Counted from the stretch's first letter, positions 11,973-20,564 are shown. The stretch is 21,562 nucleotides of DNA from an uncultured Lachnospiraceae bacterium (GCA_910578555.1 CAJTPS010000019.1:51359-72920), one strand, 5' to 3'. Made by a program: numbers and translations. The notes: generated by a model from the letters alone, not told the origin.

Positions 11973-13673
11973 ATGAAACTAAAGCAGAAAATTCTTTTAA
12001 TTGCGATTTTACCATTAGTCTTTTTAGGCCTGGTAATCATTGCCTTCGGTCAGAAGCAGATTACGAATGTACTGACGGAGAACATTTCGAGCGGTTTGCG
12101 CGCGACGACGATTGCTGTGCGTTCAACGTTCAGAAAATTGAACAACGAGTCATACAGACTGAATGAGAACAATGAACTCGTTAAAGGTGATTTCAATATC
12201 TCTTTAACACCGGATCTGGCAGATGGCATTAAAGATGCAACAGGTATTGACGTGACGATTTTCTATGGCGATACAAGATATATGACTTCTGTTATGGATG
12301 ATAGCGGTGAGCGTATTACCGGCACAAAAGCAGGTCCCAGAGCGATTGAAGTTGTATTGCAGAAAGGTGAAGAATTCTTTGTTGCGGATGCTGTTGTAGC
12401 AGATCAGGAGTATTTCGGATATTACATACCGCTTTTTGATTTTGAGACACAGGAGACCGTCGGAATGGTATTTGCCGGTATGCCGCAGGCAGAGGCAAAG
12501 GCACAGATTAGAAGAATCATTTATCTGATTGTTGCACTGGTTATTATTGTCGGAGTGGTTTGTGCAGGTCTTATTTTCTGGACGGTTAATAAGATGGTAA
12601 AACATCTGGAAGAGGGCGTGACTGCATTGTCACAGCTTTCAGACGGAAAGATGAATATTCATATAGAAGACAGGGTTCTGAATGAAAAGGATGAGATCGG
12701 TGATATCTGTCGTGCGATCGAGAAGATGAAAGAGAATCTGTCGGGTATCATTACGACGATCAAAGAAGACAGTGCGGTACTGCTTGAGGCATCTGATAAG
12801 CTTCGTGAGAAGACGGATGTTACCAGCGAACACGTTGAGCAGATGGAAAAGGCTGTCAACGAGATTGCGATTGGCGCGGGCAGTCAGGCAGAGGAAACAC
12901 AGGATGCAACCGAGCATATTATTCTCATGGGTAATATGATTGAAGAGACGGCAAGCGAACTGGCTAATCTGAATGAGAGAGCGAATGCGATCAAAGAGCG
13001 CGGTGAGGTTGCGATCGAGGCGCTTCGTGAGTTGCAGAGCACGAATGAGAAGACCAGCGCATCTATCAATATTATTTATGAGCAGACAAATACAACGAAT
13101 GAATCAGCTCAGAAGATTAAAGAGGCAACAGCACTCATTACGAATATTGCGGAAGAGACAAATCTCCTGTCCCTGAATGCTTCCATTGAGGCGGCTCGTG
13201 CGGGTGAGCAGGGCAGAGGATTCGCGGTTGTTGCTGCACAGATCCAGAAACTGGCAGAACAGTCCAATGAGTCCGCAAGACAGATTGAGGCTATTATCCT
13301 TGCTCTGATCGAAGACTCGGATAAGTCTGTAGCTACGATGAACGAAGTAAAAGAAGTTATGGAACTGCAGAATGAAAATGTAAGCAATACGGGTACGCAG
13401 GTTACACAGCTTCTGAGTGATGTAGATGAATCACTGGTTATGATCAGCGATGTTACGGAGAAGACCAATAAGGTTAACGAGGTTAGAAGCAGCGTAGTTG
13501 ATACCGTACAGAACCTGTCAGCGATTGCACAGGAGAATGCGGCAAGTACCGAGGAAACATCCGCTTCTGTTACAGAGATTAACGGAATTATCGGTGAAAT
13601 TGCTAATAATGCAGCAGAACTCAAGGGTATTTCTAACAGAATGGATGACAGCATGGCAATGTTTGAGATGTAA
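11973..13673 (+). CDS. Methyl-accepting chemotaxis protein with periplasmic Cache-like sensor
   Basis: A membrane chemoreceptor of 566 residues. TM1 is at about residues 7-26, followed by an extracellular sensor at about 30-178 (GIDVTIFYGDTRYMTSV, GEEFFVADAVV, YFGYYIPLFD), which resembles a single-Cache domain. TM2 is about 181-204, a HAMP domain follows to about 258, and then the long coiled-coil signalling domain. Its CheA/CheW-contacting tip is EETNLLSLNASIEAARAGEQ (394-413). There is no obvious CheR-binding pentapeptide at the C-terminus (…MAMFEM). I chose ATG 11973, since GGAGGA (11959-11964) fits it better than an ATG at 11952. The ligand is unknown. It lies alone between two terminators. 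Confidence 0.9.
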   Translation: MKLKQKILLIAILPLVFLGLVIIAFGQKQITNVLTENISSGLRATTIAVRSTFRKLNNESYRLNENNELVKGDFNISLTPDLADGIKDATGIDVTIFYGDTRYMTSVMDDSGERITGTKAGPRAIEVVLQKGEEFFVADAVVADQEYFGYYIPLFDFETQETVGMVFAGMPQAEAKAQIRRIIYLIVALVIIVGVVCAGLIFWTVNKMVKHLEEGVTALSQLSDGKMNIHIEDRVLNEKDEIGDICRAIEKMKENLSGIITTIKEDSAVLLEASDKLREKTDVTSEHVEQMEKAVNEIAIGAGSQAEETQDATEHIILMGNMIEETASELANLNERANAIKERGEVAIEALRELQSTNEKTSASINIIYEQTNTTNESAQKIKEATALITNIAEETNLLSLNASIEAARAGEQGRGFAVVAAQIQKLAEQSNESARQIEAIILALIEDSDKSVATMNEVKEVMELQNENVSNTGTQVTQLLSDVDESLVMISDVTEKTNKVNEVRSSVVDTVQNLSAIAQENAASTEETSASVTEINGIIGEIANNAAELKGISNRMDDSMAMFEM

Positions 13674-13700
13674 TGAGATCTGAATAAGAGTAACGATAAA

Positions 13701-13728
13701 CAACCCCGGAGTATCTGCTCCGGGGTTG
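13701..13728. terminator. Bidirectional terminator after the chemotaxis gene
   Basis: CAACCCCGGAG (13701-13711) pairs perfectly with CTCCGGGGTTG (13718-13728) around a 6-nt loop, followed by TT. The A/T flanks let it serve the convergent minus-strand peptidase gene too. Confidence 0.85.
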
Positions 13729-13745
13729 TTATATAGAAGAATTGA

Positions 13746-13796
13746 ATGAAGACCGCGATCAAATGAAGCCCACAATTATATGAAGTCCGCAATCGA
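13746..13796. repeat. Three tandem degenerate 17-nt units
   Basis: Units at 13746-13762, 13763-13779 and 13780-13796 each begin ATGAAG, then one variable base, then CC, and run to exactly 17 nt without gaps. They lie between the two terminators of convergent genes and code for nothing that I can see. Confidence 0.5.
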
Positions 13797-13815
13797 GTGT
13801 GGCTCGATTTTTTCT
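13791..13815 (+). terminator. Second terminator on the plus strand
   Basis: AATCGAG (13791-13797) pairs with CTCGATT (13803-13809) around TGTGG, with a run of T after it (13808-13813). It looks like a backup terminator for plus-strand transcripts; its right end reaches the end of the minus-strand peptidase gene. Confidence 0.65.
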
Positions 13816-14864
13816 CAGAGCACGATCTGAAAATGCTGATAATCTTTGCAGGAGTTCCAGTTGCCGCCCCAGGTGAATCCGTGTTCTATAAACAATTTGT
13901 AGCATAGATCATTTTCATCGATTTTGTACGGAAAATCCAGAGAGCGGTCTGTATATGGCTCGCTGCCTTTAGGTGAAATGTACGTTTCACCGGTACCATC
14001 CTTATTAAACACGACGTAGGGGTTGTAGAAAGGATTGATATCAATCGCACAGCCGAGTGCGTGTTTGGAAAGGTTCGTTGTGCCGTCTACGACTCTGTAA
14101 TTAAAGCAGGAGGTATTGTTATCCATCATGGAAAGAGTGTCGTCGCCTTCATATTCGTCGATTAGACGAATCCGCTCTATTCGGTAGTCGTTCTGATACA
14201 GTTCGTAAAATATTTCCACCATATCCTGTGCAATCGCTTTGTTGCAGATGAGTTCACCGGCTTGTTCTTCTCCGTTAAAGTCAATGTAGAGCAGTCCCAC
14301 ATAATTTAAATCTTCATAAGGTACGGTGCAGCCGTTTTCGGGATAGGAGATTCCGGTAATCTTATCTTTGACGGTATCGCTTAACGGTTCATAGTAGAAT
14401 CCCGTCTGGTAAGTGGTTCGTGCAGTATCAGATTCTATATTCTCCATATCGTCCATGCTTTTGCTATCGCTCATATCGCCTGACTCCTTGGGTTCTGCTG
14501 TGGAAGCTTGAGATATATTCTCTTGTCCGGCAGAGACCGTGTCTTTAGAAGTATTGTATGCAGTGGGTTTGTCCGGTGCTTCGGATTCCGGGGTATCATT
14601 CCGGGTGTCGGGTGCTGAGCCCGGCTCCATTTCATCGAGAGGGGGATCTGCAGGAGTGCGGCCCGGTGTTTCAGATGTACCGCCGTATTCTGTTTCGGGA
14701 TTATTTCTGGCATATTCTTCCAGCGTTTCGGAGCCTGTCAGCTGATGGGTAAAAAATGCGCATATCATGATCAGAAGCATGATAAATAAGAAAGGTTTGG
14801 CAGCAATCTGCAGCAGCTCTTTCAGATTGCCGTTTTTTTTGTTTGAAGATTTGTTTTGTAACAT
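13815..14864 (-). CDS. Membrane-anchored M15-family peptidase (D-Ala-D-Ala carboxypeptidase-like)
   Basis: A 349-residue protein. A short cytoplasmic start is followed by one membrane segment (about residues 23-40, AAKPFLFIMLLIMICAFF), then a Pro/Glu/Ser-rich spacer of about 110 residues, then a catalytic domain. The zinc ligands of the M15 family are visible: H268 and D275 in SKHALGCAIDINP, and H344 in DYQHF. GFTWGGNW precedes the last one. It probably trims peptidoglycan stem peptides outside the membrane. I chose ATG 14864 because AGGAGG lies 10 nt upstream; further in-frame ATGs up to 14945 lack one. It converges on the chemotaxis gene and is divergent from ecfA1. It is not a VanY resistance gene on this evidence. 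Confidence 0.85.
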   Translation of the reverse strand: MLQNKSSNKKNGNLKELLQIAAKPFLFIMLLIMICAFFTHQLTGSETLEEYARNNPETEYGGTSETPGRTPADPPLDEMEPGSAPDTRNDTPESEAPDKPTAYNTSKDTVSAGQENISQASTAEPKESGDMSDSKSMDDMENIESDTARTTYQTGFYYEPLSDTVKDKITGISYPENGCTVPYEDLNYVGLLYIDFNGEEQAGELICNKAIAQDMVEIFYELYQNDYRIERIRLIDEYEGDDTLSMMDNNTSCFNYRVVDGTTNLSKHALGCAIDINPFYNPYVVFNKDGTGETYISPKGSEPYTDRSLDFPYKIDENDLCYKLFIEHGFTWGGNWNSCKDYQHFQIVL

Positions 14865-14978
14865 AGGTGTCAGTCCTCCTGTGCAATTAATATATGTTAT
14901 AGGAAATTGTGACATCATTGTGCATATCATAAAACATTCTATCACAAAGATTATCTTTTGTAACTATTGATGAAAAAC

Positions 14979-15007
14979 TTGTGTTTTAGGGTATTAGTTA
15001 GTATAAT
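14979..15007 (+). promoter_or_regulatory. Sigma-A promoter for ecfA1
   Basis: TTGTGT (14979-14984), exactly 17 nt, TATAAT (15002-15007). Transcription would start near 15014, about 38 nt before ecfA1. No promoter of similar quality is visible for the divergent peptidase gene in the same 187-nt gap. Confidence 0.75.
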
Positions 15008-15051
15008 AACGCTAGTGAACCGGATTTTTTCATGGTCGGGAAGAGGACAGG

Positions 15052-15909
15052 ATGGGAATCATTAAGACAGATAAACTGGTATTTGAATATATACGACGTG
15101 ACGAAGAGGGTAACGTGGAAGGAATCACCCGTGCGGTGGACGAGGTGGATCTGGATGTAAAGCAGGGGGATTTCGTGGCAGTTCTCGGACACAACGGTTC
15201 GGGCAAATCCACGCTGGCCAAGCACATTAATGCGATCCTGTATCCAACAGAGGGAGCAGTGTGGGTGGATGGTATGAATACGCGGGATGAGAAAGACCTC
15301 TGGAATATCCGCCAGGAGGCGGGGATGGTTTTTCAGAATCCTGATAATCAGATCATCGGACAGGTCGTGGAGGAAGATGTGGGATTCGGACCGGAGAATA
15401 TGGGCGTGCCTACGGAAGAGATCTGGGCGCGCGTGGAGGAAAGTCTGAAGGCGGTAGGCATGTATGAGTATCGTAAGTTCTCACCGAACAAGCTGTCAGG
15501 CGGACAGAAGCAGCGTGTCTCTATCGCGGGGGTAATCGCCATGCACCCGAAGTGCATCATTCTGGATGAGCCGACGGCGATGCTCGATCCCAATGGACGC
15601 AAGGAAGTAGTGCGTGCCGTGAGAGCCCTGAACGATGTGGAGGGGATCACGGTAGTACTGATCACACATTATATGGAAGAGATTATTCACGCCGATAAGG
15701 TTTTTGTTATGGATCAGGGCAGGATCGCCATGGAGGGAACGCCGAGGGAGATCTTTTCCCAGGTGGAGAAGTTAAAGGAACTGCGGCTGGATGTGCCGCA
15801 GGTGACACTGCTTGCCCACGAACTGCAAAGAAGCGGTATCCGGCTGCCGGACGGCATCCTGACGGTGGAGGAACTGATAAAAGCGCTGCTTGCGGTGCAA
15901 AATCAGTAG
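15052..15909 (+). CDS. ecfA1: ECF transporter ATP-binding protein EcfA1
   Basis: First ATPase of an energy-coupling-factor transporter (vitamin or metal importer). The 285-residue product has Walker A GHNGSGKST (46-54), Q-loop Q95 (VFQNPDNQI), signature LSGGQ (148-152), Walker B with D172 and E173 (IILDEPTAMLDP) and switch H206. The NPDNQ pattern is typical of EcfA1. It is followed by ecfA2 and ecfT; no substrate-binding S-component is encoded here, so it is a shared (group II) module. It starts at ATG 15052, behind a purine-rich AAGAGGACAGG. Confidence 0.95.
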   Translation: MGIIKTDKLVFEYIRRDEEGNVEGITRAVDEVDLDVKQGDFVAVLGHNGSGKSTLAKHINAILYPTEGAVWVDGMNTRDEKDLWNIRQEAGMVFQNPDNQIIGQVVEEDVGFGPENMGVPTEEIWARVEESLKAVGMYEYRKFSPNKLSGGQKQRVSIAGVIAMHPKCIILDEPTAMLDPNGRKEVVRAVRALNDVEGITVVLITHYMEEIIHADKVFVMDQGRIAMEGTPREIFSQVEKLKELRLDVPQVTLLAHELQRSGIRLPDGILTVEELIKALLAVQNQ

Positions 15910-16063
15910 GCAGCGTTACATGTGACGAGAACAGGAGCAGTGCCGTGTGCGGAATAGGGCAGACGGTATGGAGACTGCATGGTAATGCGGCGGAAATGAA
16001 GAAACAGACGTGACAGTGAAGCTGAAGGCTGAACGGTTACAAGAGATACGAGAGGACATTGTG

Positions 16064-16912
16064 ATGTCAATTATATTAGATCATGTGGATTATGTATACG
16101 GCGGGGACACAACGCTCGCGGTGCATGCGCTGAAAGATGTGAATCTGGTGATTCCGGACGGTCAGTTCATCGGTCTGATCGGGCATACCGGTTCCGGCAA
16201 GTCCACGCTGGTGCAGCATTTGAACGGGCTGATCAAACCGACCGGCGGCAGTATATATTTTAACGGTGAAGATATTCATGCGGAAGGATATGATAAGAAG
16301 AAGCTGCGGAGCAAGGTAGGGCTTGTATTTCAGTATCCGGAACACCAGCTGTTTGAAATTGATGTTTTTAAAGACGTCTGTTTCGGACCGAAGAATCTGG
16401 GATTATCCCAGAAAGAGGCGGAACTTCGTGCTTATGCCGCGTTAAAACAGGTGGGACTGCAGGATGAGTATTTCTATCAGTCGCCGTTTGACCTGTCCGG
16501 CGGACAGAAACGCAGGGTGGCGATTGCAGGCGTGCTTGCCATGAAGCCGGATGTGCTTGTGCTGGACGAGCCGACAGCCGGATTAGATCCAAGGGGCAGA
16601 GATGAAATTCTTGATCAGGTTGCAAAGCTGAAAGAGGAGACCGGGATCACGGTCATCTTGGTATCTCACAGCATGGAAGATGTGGCCAAGTATGTAGAGC
16701 GCATTATTGTGATGAACCAGGGCAGCGTGATGTATGATGATGCGCCGAAGGAAGTGTTTAAACATGTTAAGGAACTGGAGGCGGTAGGACTTGCTGCGCC
16801 GCAGGTGACTTATATTATGCAGGCGCTCCGGAAGAACGGCATGCAGGTTGCAACCGATGCAACGACCATCGGGGAAGCCGCACGGGAGATTCTGCGTGCG
16901 CTGCGCGAATGA
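16064..16912 (+). CDS. ecfA2: ECF transporter ATP-binding protein EcfA2
   Basis: Second, non-identical ATPase of the ECF module, 282 residues from ATG 16064. Walker A is GHTGSGKST (40-48), the Q-loop has Q90 (VFQYPEHQLF, the EcfA2-type PEHQ), signature LSGGQ (144-148), Walker B D168-E169 (VLDEPTAGLDP) and switch H202. The frame is open to 16010, but GAGAGG 8 nt upstream and the typical MSIILDHVDYVYGG start favour 16064. The 154-nt gap from ecfA1 holds nothing that I recognise. Confidence 0.94.
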   Translation: MSIILDHVDYVYGGDTTLAVHALKDVNLVIPDGQFIGLIGHTGSGKSTLVQHLNGLIKPTGGSIYFNGEDIHAEGYDKKKLRSKVGLVFQYPEHQLFEIDVFKDVCFGPKNLGLSQKEAELRAYAALKQVGLQDEYFYQSPFDLSGGQKRRVAIAGVLAMKPDVLVLDEPTAGLDPRGRDEILDQVAKLKEETGITVILVSHSMEDVAKYVERIIVMNQGSVMYDDAPKEVFKHVKELEAVGLAAPQVTYIMQALRKNGMQVATDATTIGEAAREILRALRE

Positions 16913-16961
16913 AAATACCATTCGGGCGGAATCATGAAAGTCAGGTTGAAAGGAATAAACT

Positions 16962-17762
16962 ATGTTACGAGATATTACACTGGGCCAGTATTATCAGACG
17001 GATTCCGTCATCCATAAACTGGACCCGAGGGTGAAACTGACAGCGACCATATGCTTCATCATATCGCTTTTCGTAGTGAAAAGCTGGATCGGTTATGTGG
17101 TGGCGGCCGTTTTTCTGGCGGTGATGATTAAGTTATCTAAAGTGCCTTTTAAATATATGGTTAAGGGCATGAAGTCGATTGTTTTTATTCTCCTGATTAC
17201 GGTTATTTTCAATCTCTTTCTGACGCCGGGTGAAGTGCTGGTGTCAGTATGGAAAATAAAGATTACCAGAGAAGGCGTGCAGACGGCGGTAATGATGGCT
17301 GTACGGCTGTCTTTTCTGATTGTCGGCTCTTCTGTCATGACACTGACGACGACACCCAACAGCTTGACAGACGGTATGGAGAAACTGATGAAGCCGCTCA
17401 AGGTATTTCGGGTACCGGTGCATGAAGTGGCGATGATGATGTCGATTGCACTGCGCTTTATTCCGATTCTGCTGGAGGAGACGGATAAGATTATGAAAGC
17501 GCAGATTGCCAGGGGCGCTGATTTTGAGAGCGGCAATCTGATTAAGAAAGCGAAGGCGATGGTGCCGCTTCTTGTACCGTTGTTTATATCGGCATTCCGT
17601 CGTGCGAACGATCTGGCGATGGCGATGGAGGCCAGATGCTATCGGGGCGGGGATAACCGGACGAAGATGAAACCGCTCAAGTACAGGGGCAGAGACCGGA
17701 TTGCATACGGTGTGCTGGCGGCGTACTTTGCGGTGTGCGTGGCGATCAGGATATTAGCGTGA
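16962..17762 (+). CDS. ecfT: ECF transporter transmembrane protein EcfT
   Basis: The membrane scaffold that couples the two ATPases to exchangeable S-components. The 266-residue product begins HKLDPRVKL-type (residues 18-26) as CbiQ/EcfT proteins do, has several hydrophobic segments, and carries the two short Ala-Arg coupling-helix motifs, AQIARGA (180-186) and AMEARCY (221-227). The ATG at 16962 is preceded by GAAAGGA. Its last bases are adjacent to the truA start region, so truA may be coupled. Confidence 0.94.
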   Translation: MLRDITLGQYYQTDSVIHKLDPRVKLTATICFIISLFVVKSWIGYVVAAVFLAVMIKLSKVPFKYMVKGMKSIVFILLITVIFNLFLTPGEVLVSVWKIKITREGVQTAVMMAVRLSFLIVGSSVMTLTTTPNSLTDGMEKLMKPLKVFRVPVHEVAMMMSIALRFIPILLEETDKIMKAQIARGADFESGNLIKKAKAMVPLLVPLFISAFRRANDLAMAMEARCYRGGDNRTKMKPLKYRGRDRIAYGVLAAYFAVCVAIRILA

Positions 17763-17773
17763 GGTTGAAAAGT

Positions 17774-18649
17774 GTGAAAAGAGTTATGTTAACTGTTGCC
17801 TATGATGGGACCAATTATCACGGGTGGCAGATACAACCGAATGGAGAAACGATAGAAGGCGTCTTAAACAGATGCCTTTCTGATCTTACGGGGGAGCAGA
17901 TCGAGGTGATCGGCGCCAGCCGCACGGACTCGGGCGTACATGCCATGGGAAATGTTGCTGTCTTCGATACGGACAGCCCGATTCCGGCAGATAAAATATC
18001 CTATGCACTCAACAGAAGACTGCCGGAGGACATCAGAGTCCGCAAGTCTGAGGAGGTGTCGGCGGATTTTCATCCGCGGCACTGTGTCAGCCGCAAGACT
18101 TATGAGTACCGGATCTACTGCGCAGATTTTCCCATGCCGATGAAAAGACTGTACAACCACTATACTTATGTGCCGCTGGATACAGACTTGATGCGCCGTG
18201 CAGCAGAATACTTTGTGGGCACACATGATTTTAAGAGTTTCTGCAGTGCGGAGGCACAGGTGGAGACTACCGTACGGCAGGTGGAGTCAGTGGTTGTGCG
18301 GGAGGAGATCGGCGGACAGACAACCGGCGCTGCAGAGATGGGAGGACCCGGTGCAGCCTGCGGAGCTGATGTGCGGCCGGAGAAAACGGCCTATACGGCT
18401 GTGGCAGCAACAGGCAGCGGTGAAAGCCGCCGGGAACAGAAGCCGGACCGCGAGATCGTGATCCGTGTGACGGGATACGGTTTTCTCTATAACATGGTGC
18501 GTATCATGGCGGGTACGCTGATGGAAGCCGGCAGGGGGCATATTGCGCCAGAGGATATCAGGAGGATACTGGAGGCGAGAGACAGGCAGACGGCAGGTCC
18601 GACTGCGCCTGCCTGCGGACTCACTCTGATTGGTATTGAATATCTATGA
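17774..18649 (+). CDS. truA: tRNA pseudouridine(38-40) synthase with insertion
   Basis: Isomerises uridines 38-40 in the anticodon arm of tRNAs. The catalytic D52 lies in ASRTDSGVHAMGN. The other family landmarks are AYDGTNYHGWQ at the start and VTGYGFLYNMVRIMAGTL (232-249). From GTG 17774 the length is 291 residues, about 45 more than usual. Residues about 179-225 form a Gly/Ala-rich, low-complexity insert placed between the VVREE strand and the REIVIRVTG strand. The GTG is served by GAGG at 17761-17764. An ATG at 17786 or an upstream start at 17735 cannot be excluded. Confidence 0.93.
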   Translation: MKRVMLTVAYDGTNYHGWQIQPNGETIEGVLNRCLSDLTGEQIEVIGASRTDSGVHAMGNVAVFDTDSPIPADKISYALNRRLPEDIRVRKSEEVSADFHPRHCVSRKTYEYRIYCADFPMPMKRLYNHYTYVPLDTDLMRRAAEYFVGTHDFKSFCSAEAQVETTVRQVESVVVREEIGGQTTGAAEMGGPGAACGADVRPEKTAYTAVAATGSGESRREQKPDREIVIRVTGYGFLYNMVRIMAGTLMEAGRGHIAPEDIRRILEARDRQTAGPTAPACGLTLIGIEYL

Positions 18650-18680
18650 TTCCGGTGAGCCGCGTCAGCCATCGGGACTT

Positions 18681-19280
18681 TCATAATTCCGGTTGACCGG
18701 GATAGCTGCAGCGGAACTTCCGGGATACAGCGGTGCAGTCACCGATGGCATAGAGACCGATTACGACGCCGGTAAAGCCGCCGGCGACTTCACTGGACAG
18801 ATACTTTGTGTACGCCGATCCCAGCTTGACTTTCTGCGGATTTTCACATCCATCCATTAGATAGAAACGATATTCCACAGAGTCAGGTTCGATGACCAGA
18901 TGAGTCGCATCATTTGTAACTGGTATCGTTGCCTGTACATGTCTGATACCGCCGATATTGAGCTTTAATAATACTGCATATCCGGAAGCGGACTTGGTGA
19001 CACAGATGTCATAGTGATGAAGTTCATCCATATACAGGGTCAATCCGGCTTCCGCATGCGGAAGTGTATGATTGGTCGGACGGGTTCTGTTTTCTTTGTA
19101 AATATCAGTGCAGGAGCCGCTATTGACGGCATTGTCAGCACCGGAACTGACATAAGAACTGTTCTGAATGCCGGGGATGTCATCACTGTCGGAAATATTG
19201 GATGGACGATATTCAATTTTGACTGATACAGTCATATTAAAATCCCGCTGACGGATGCCGAAGAAAGTGGGTGAATATTT
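18681..19280 (-). pseudogene. C-terminal remnant of a GH43-type glycosidase
   Basis: The minus-strand frame is open from 19280 to the stop at 18681. It reads FFGIRQRDFNMTVSV near 19235, and downstream has GLTLYMDELHHYDICV, EYRFYLMDG and then YLSSEVAGGFTGVVIGLYA. That last stretch resembles the C-terminal beta-sandwich of GH43 beta-xylosidases and arabinofuranosidases. The homology-like segment begins inside the frame without a start codon for it (the first ATG is at 19235), and no catalytic beta-propeller is encoded upstream. I read it as a decayed gene fragment. A short secreted or carbohydrate-binding orphan is possible but less likely. Confidence 0.6.
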
Positions 19281-19437
19281 TCAAAGGTATAGACTTCTTT
19301 CTGTAGCTGCATGAAATCTCCGGCGATCTCATCTTTGACGATGGGATAGGTGTAGTGCATAACAAAAAAGTGAAAAACAGTGAAATGCAGGACAGACCCG
19401 ATCAGAGGGAGCCAGAGAACTTCGAGGCAAAAAGAGG

Positions 19438-19466
19438 TTGACACACGCGGAAGCGTATAATATAAT
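19438..19466 (+). promoter_or_regulatory. Consensus sigma-A promoter for rplM-rpsI
   Basis: TTGACA (19438-19443), 17 nt, TATAAT (19461-19466). A second overlapping TATAAT at 19456-19461 is at only 12 nt and is not used in the normal way. Transcription would start near 19473, giving a leader of about 195 nt before rplM. Confidence 0.88.
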
Positions 19467-19472
19467 AGGCAA

Positions 19473-19660
19473 GTGTGACAGTGTTTAGAAATGTTGAGCC
19501 AAAGCCCCGGCGAAGACATTTTAAATCATAGATGGCAGCATCTATATATTAAGAAGAAATATGTAACGTTGTTGCGAGGGTTGCCGAGTGTGGCCGGACA
19601 TCCGCACGAAGGACCGGAGAAACAACACAGACAGTCGAAAGACAATCGCTAGTATGGAGG
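19473..19660 (+). promoter_or_regulatory. Structured 5' leader of rplM-rpsI
   Basis: The leader holds ATAGATG/CATCTAT (19528-19545) around GCAG. A larger domain closes with GTTGTT (19568-19573) pairing with AACAAC (19621-19626) and contains GTGTGG/CCGCAC (19588-19607). L13 leaders that control rplM-rpsI are known in Firmicutes; the position fits, but I cannot confirm that this matches the published consensus. Confidence 0.5.
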
Positions 19661-19667
19661 TAATACA

Positions 19668-20096
19668 ATGAAGACTTTTATGGCTAGTCCGGCTACGATC
19701 GAGAGAAAATGGTATGTAGTTGACGCGACAGATATGACACTCGGACGCTTGGCATCTGAGGTTGCTAAGGTGCTGAGAGGCAAGAATAAGCCGATCTTTA
19801 CACCGCACATTGACACGGGAGACTACGTGATCGTAGTCAATGCAGAGAAGGTAAAAGTAACCGGTAAGAAGCTGGATCAGAAGATTTATTACCATCACTC
19901 CGATTATGTGGGCGGCATGAAAGAGACCACTCTGAAAGAGATGATGAAGAAGCATCCGGAGAGAGTTGTAGAACATGCTGTGAAAGGCATGCTTCCAAAA
20001 GGACCTTTGGGAAGACAAATGTACACGAAGCTTCATGTATATGCCGGACCTGAACATCAGCAGGCAGCGCAGAAGCCGGAAGTATTAACATTTTAA
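19668..20096 (+). CDS. rplM: 50S ribosomal protein L13
   Basis: L13 is an early assembly protein of the large subunit. The 142-residue product begins MKTFMASPATIERKWYVVDA, followed by GRLASEVAKVLRGKNKPIFTPH. The C-terminal half has the AVKGMLPKGPLGRQMYTKLHVY signature region. GGAGG lies 8 nt before the ATG. It is co-transcribed with rpsI, 29 nt downstream. In E. coli L13 has been described as a repressor of its own operon; the long leader here would give room for such control. Confidence 0.97.
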   Translation: MKTFMASPATIERKWYVVDATDMTLGRLASEVAKVLRGKNKPIFTPHIDTGDYVIVVNAEKVKVTGKKLDQKIYYHHSDYVGGMKETTLKEMMKKHPERVVEHAVKGMLPKGPLGRQMYTKLHVYAGPEHQQAAQKPEVLTF

Positions 20097-20125
20097 TTCA
20101 CAGGGACTGAAAGGAGAAAATAATA

Positions 20126-20533
20126 ATGGCTAAGTCAGCGAAAGCAGAAGCAAAATATTATGGCACCGGCAGAAGAAAGAAATCTATCGCAAGAGTATAT
20201 TTAGTGCCGGGTAAAGGTGATATTACAATTAACAAGAGAAGCATTGATGATTATTTCGGATTAGAGACCTTGAAGGTTATCGTTCGTCAGCCGCTTATGG
20301 CTACGGATACTGTTGATAAGTTTGATGCAATCATTACCGTAAAAGGCGGCGGTTACACAGGTCAGGCAGGTGCAGTGAGACACGGAATCGCAAGAGCTCT
20401 GCTTCAGGCGGATGCAGATTACAGACCGGTTCTGAAGAAAGCCGGTTATCTGACAAGAGACCCTCGTATGAAAGAGAGAAAGAAGTACGGCCTCAAAGCG
20501 GCCCGTCGCGCTCCGCAGTTCAGCAAGCGTTAA
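20126..20533 (+). CDS. rpsI: 30S ribosomal protein S9
   Basis: S9 lies in the small-subunit head with a C-terminal tail that reaches the P-site tRNA. The 135-residue product contains YYGTGRRKKSIARVYLVPGK and GGGYTGQAGAVRHGIARAL, and ends with the basic tail LKAARRAPQFSKR. AAGGAG is 9 nt before the ATG. The gene is intact up to its stop, and a strong terminator follows 31 nt later. The rpsI 3' end is a known target of some tyrosine-recombinase elements, which is of interest because element-like sequence begins directly downstream. Confidence 0.98.
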   Translation: MAKSAKAEAKYYGTGRRKKSIARVYLVPGKGDITINKRSIDDYFGLETLKVIVRQPLMATDTVDKFDAIITVKGGGYTGQAGAVRHGIARALLQADADYRPVLKKAGYLTRDPRMKERKKYGLKAARRAPQFSKR

Positions 20534-20564
20534 TCGGCTGTTCAAACCGTATCAAAATTGCTCA

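Noticed and set aside
14908..14947. TTGTGA...TCACAA inverted repeat in the peptidase-ecfA1 gap, like a CRP site
   Set aside because: The half-sites are 28 nt apart, much wider than a CRP operator; probably coincidental.
19232..19519. Minus-strand open frame of 95 codons upstream of the GH43 remnant
   Set aside because: No recognisable domain; it overlaps the rplM promoter and leader on the opposite strand, and it does not continue the GH43 homology.
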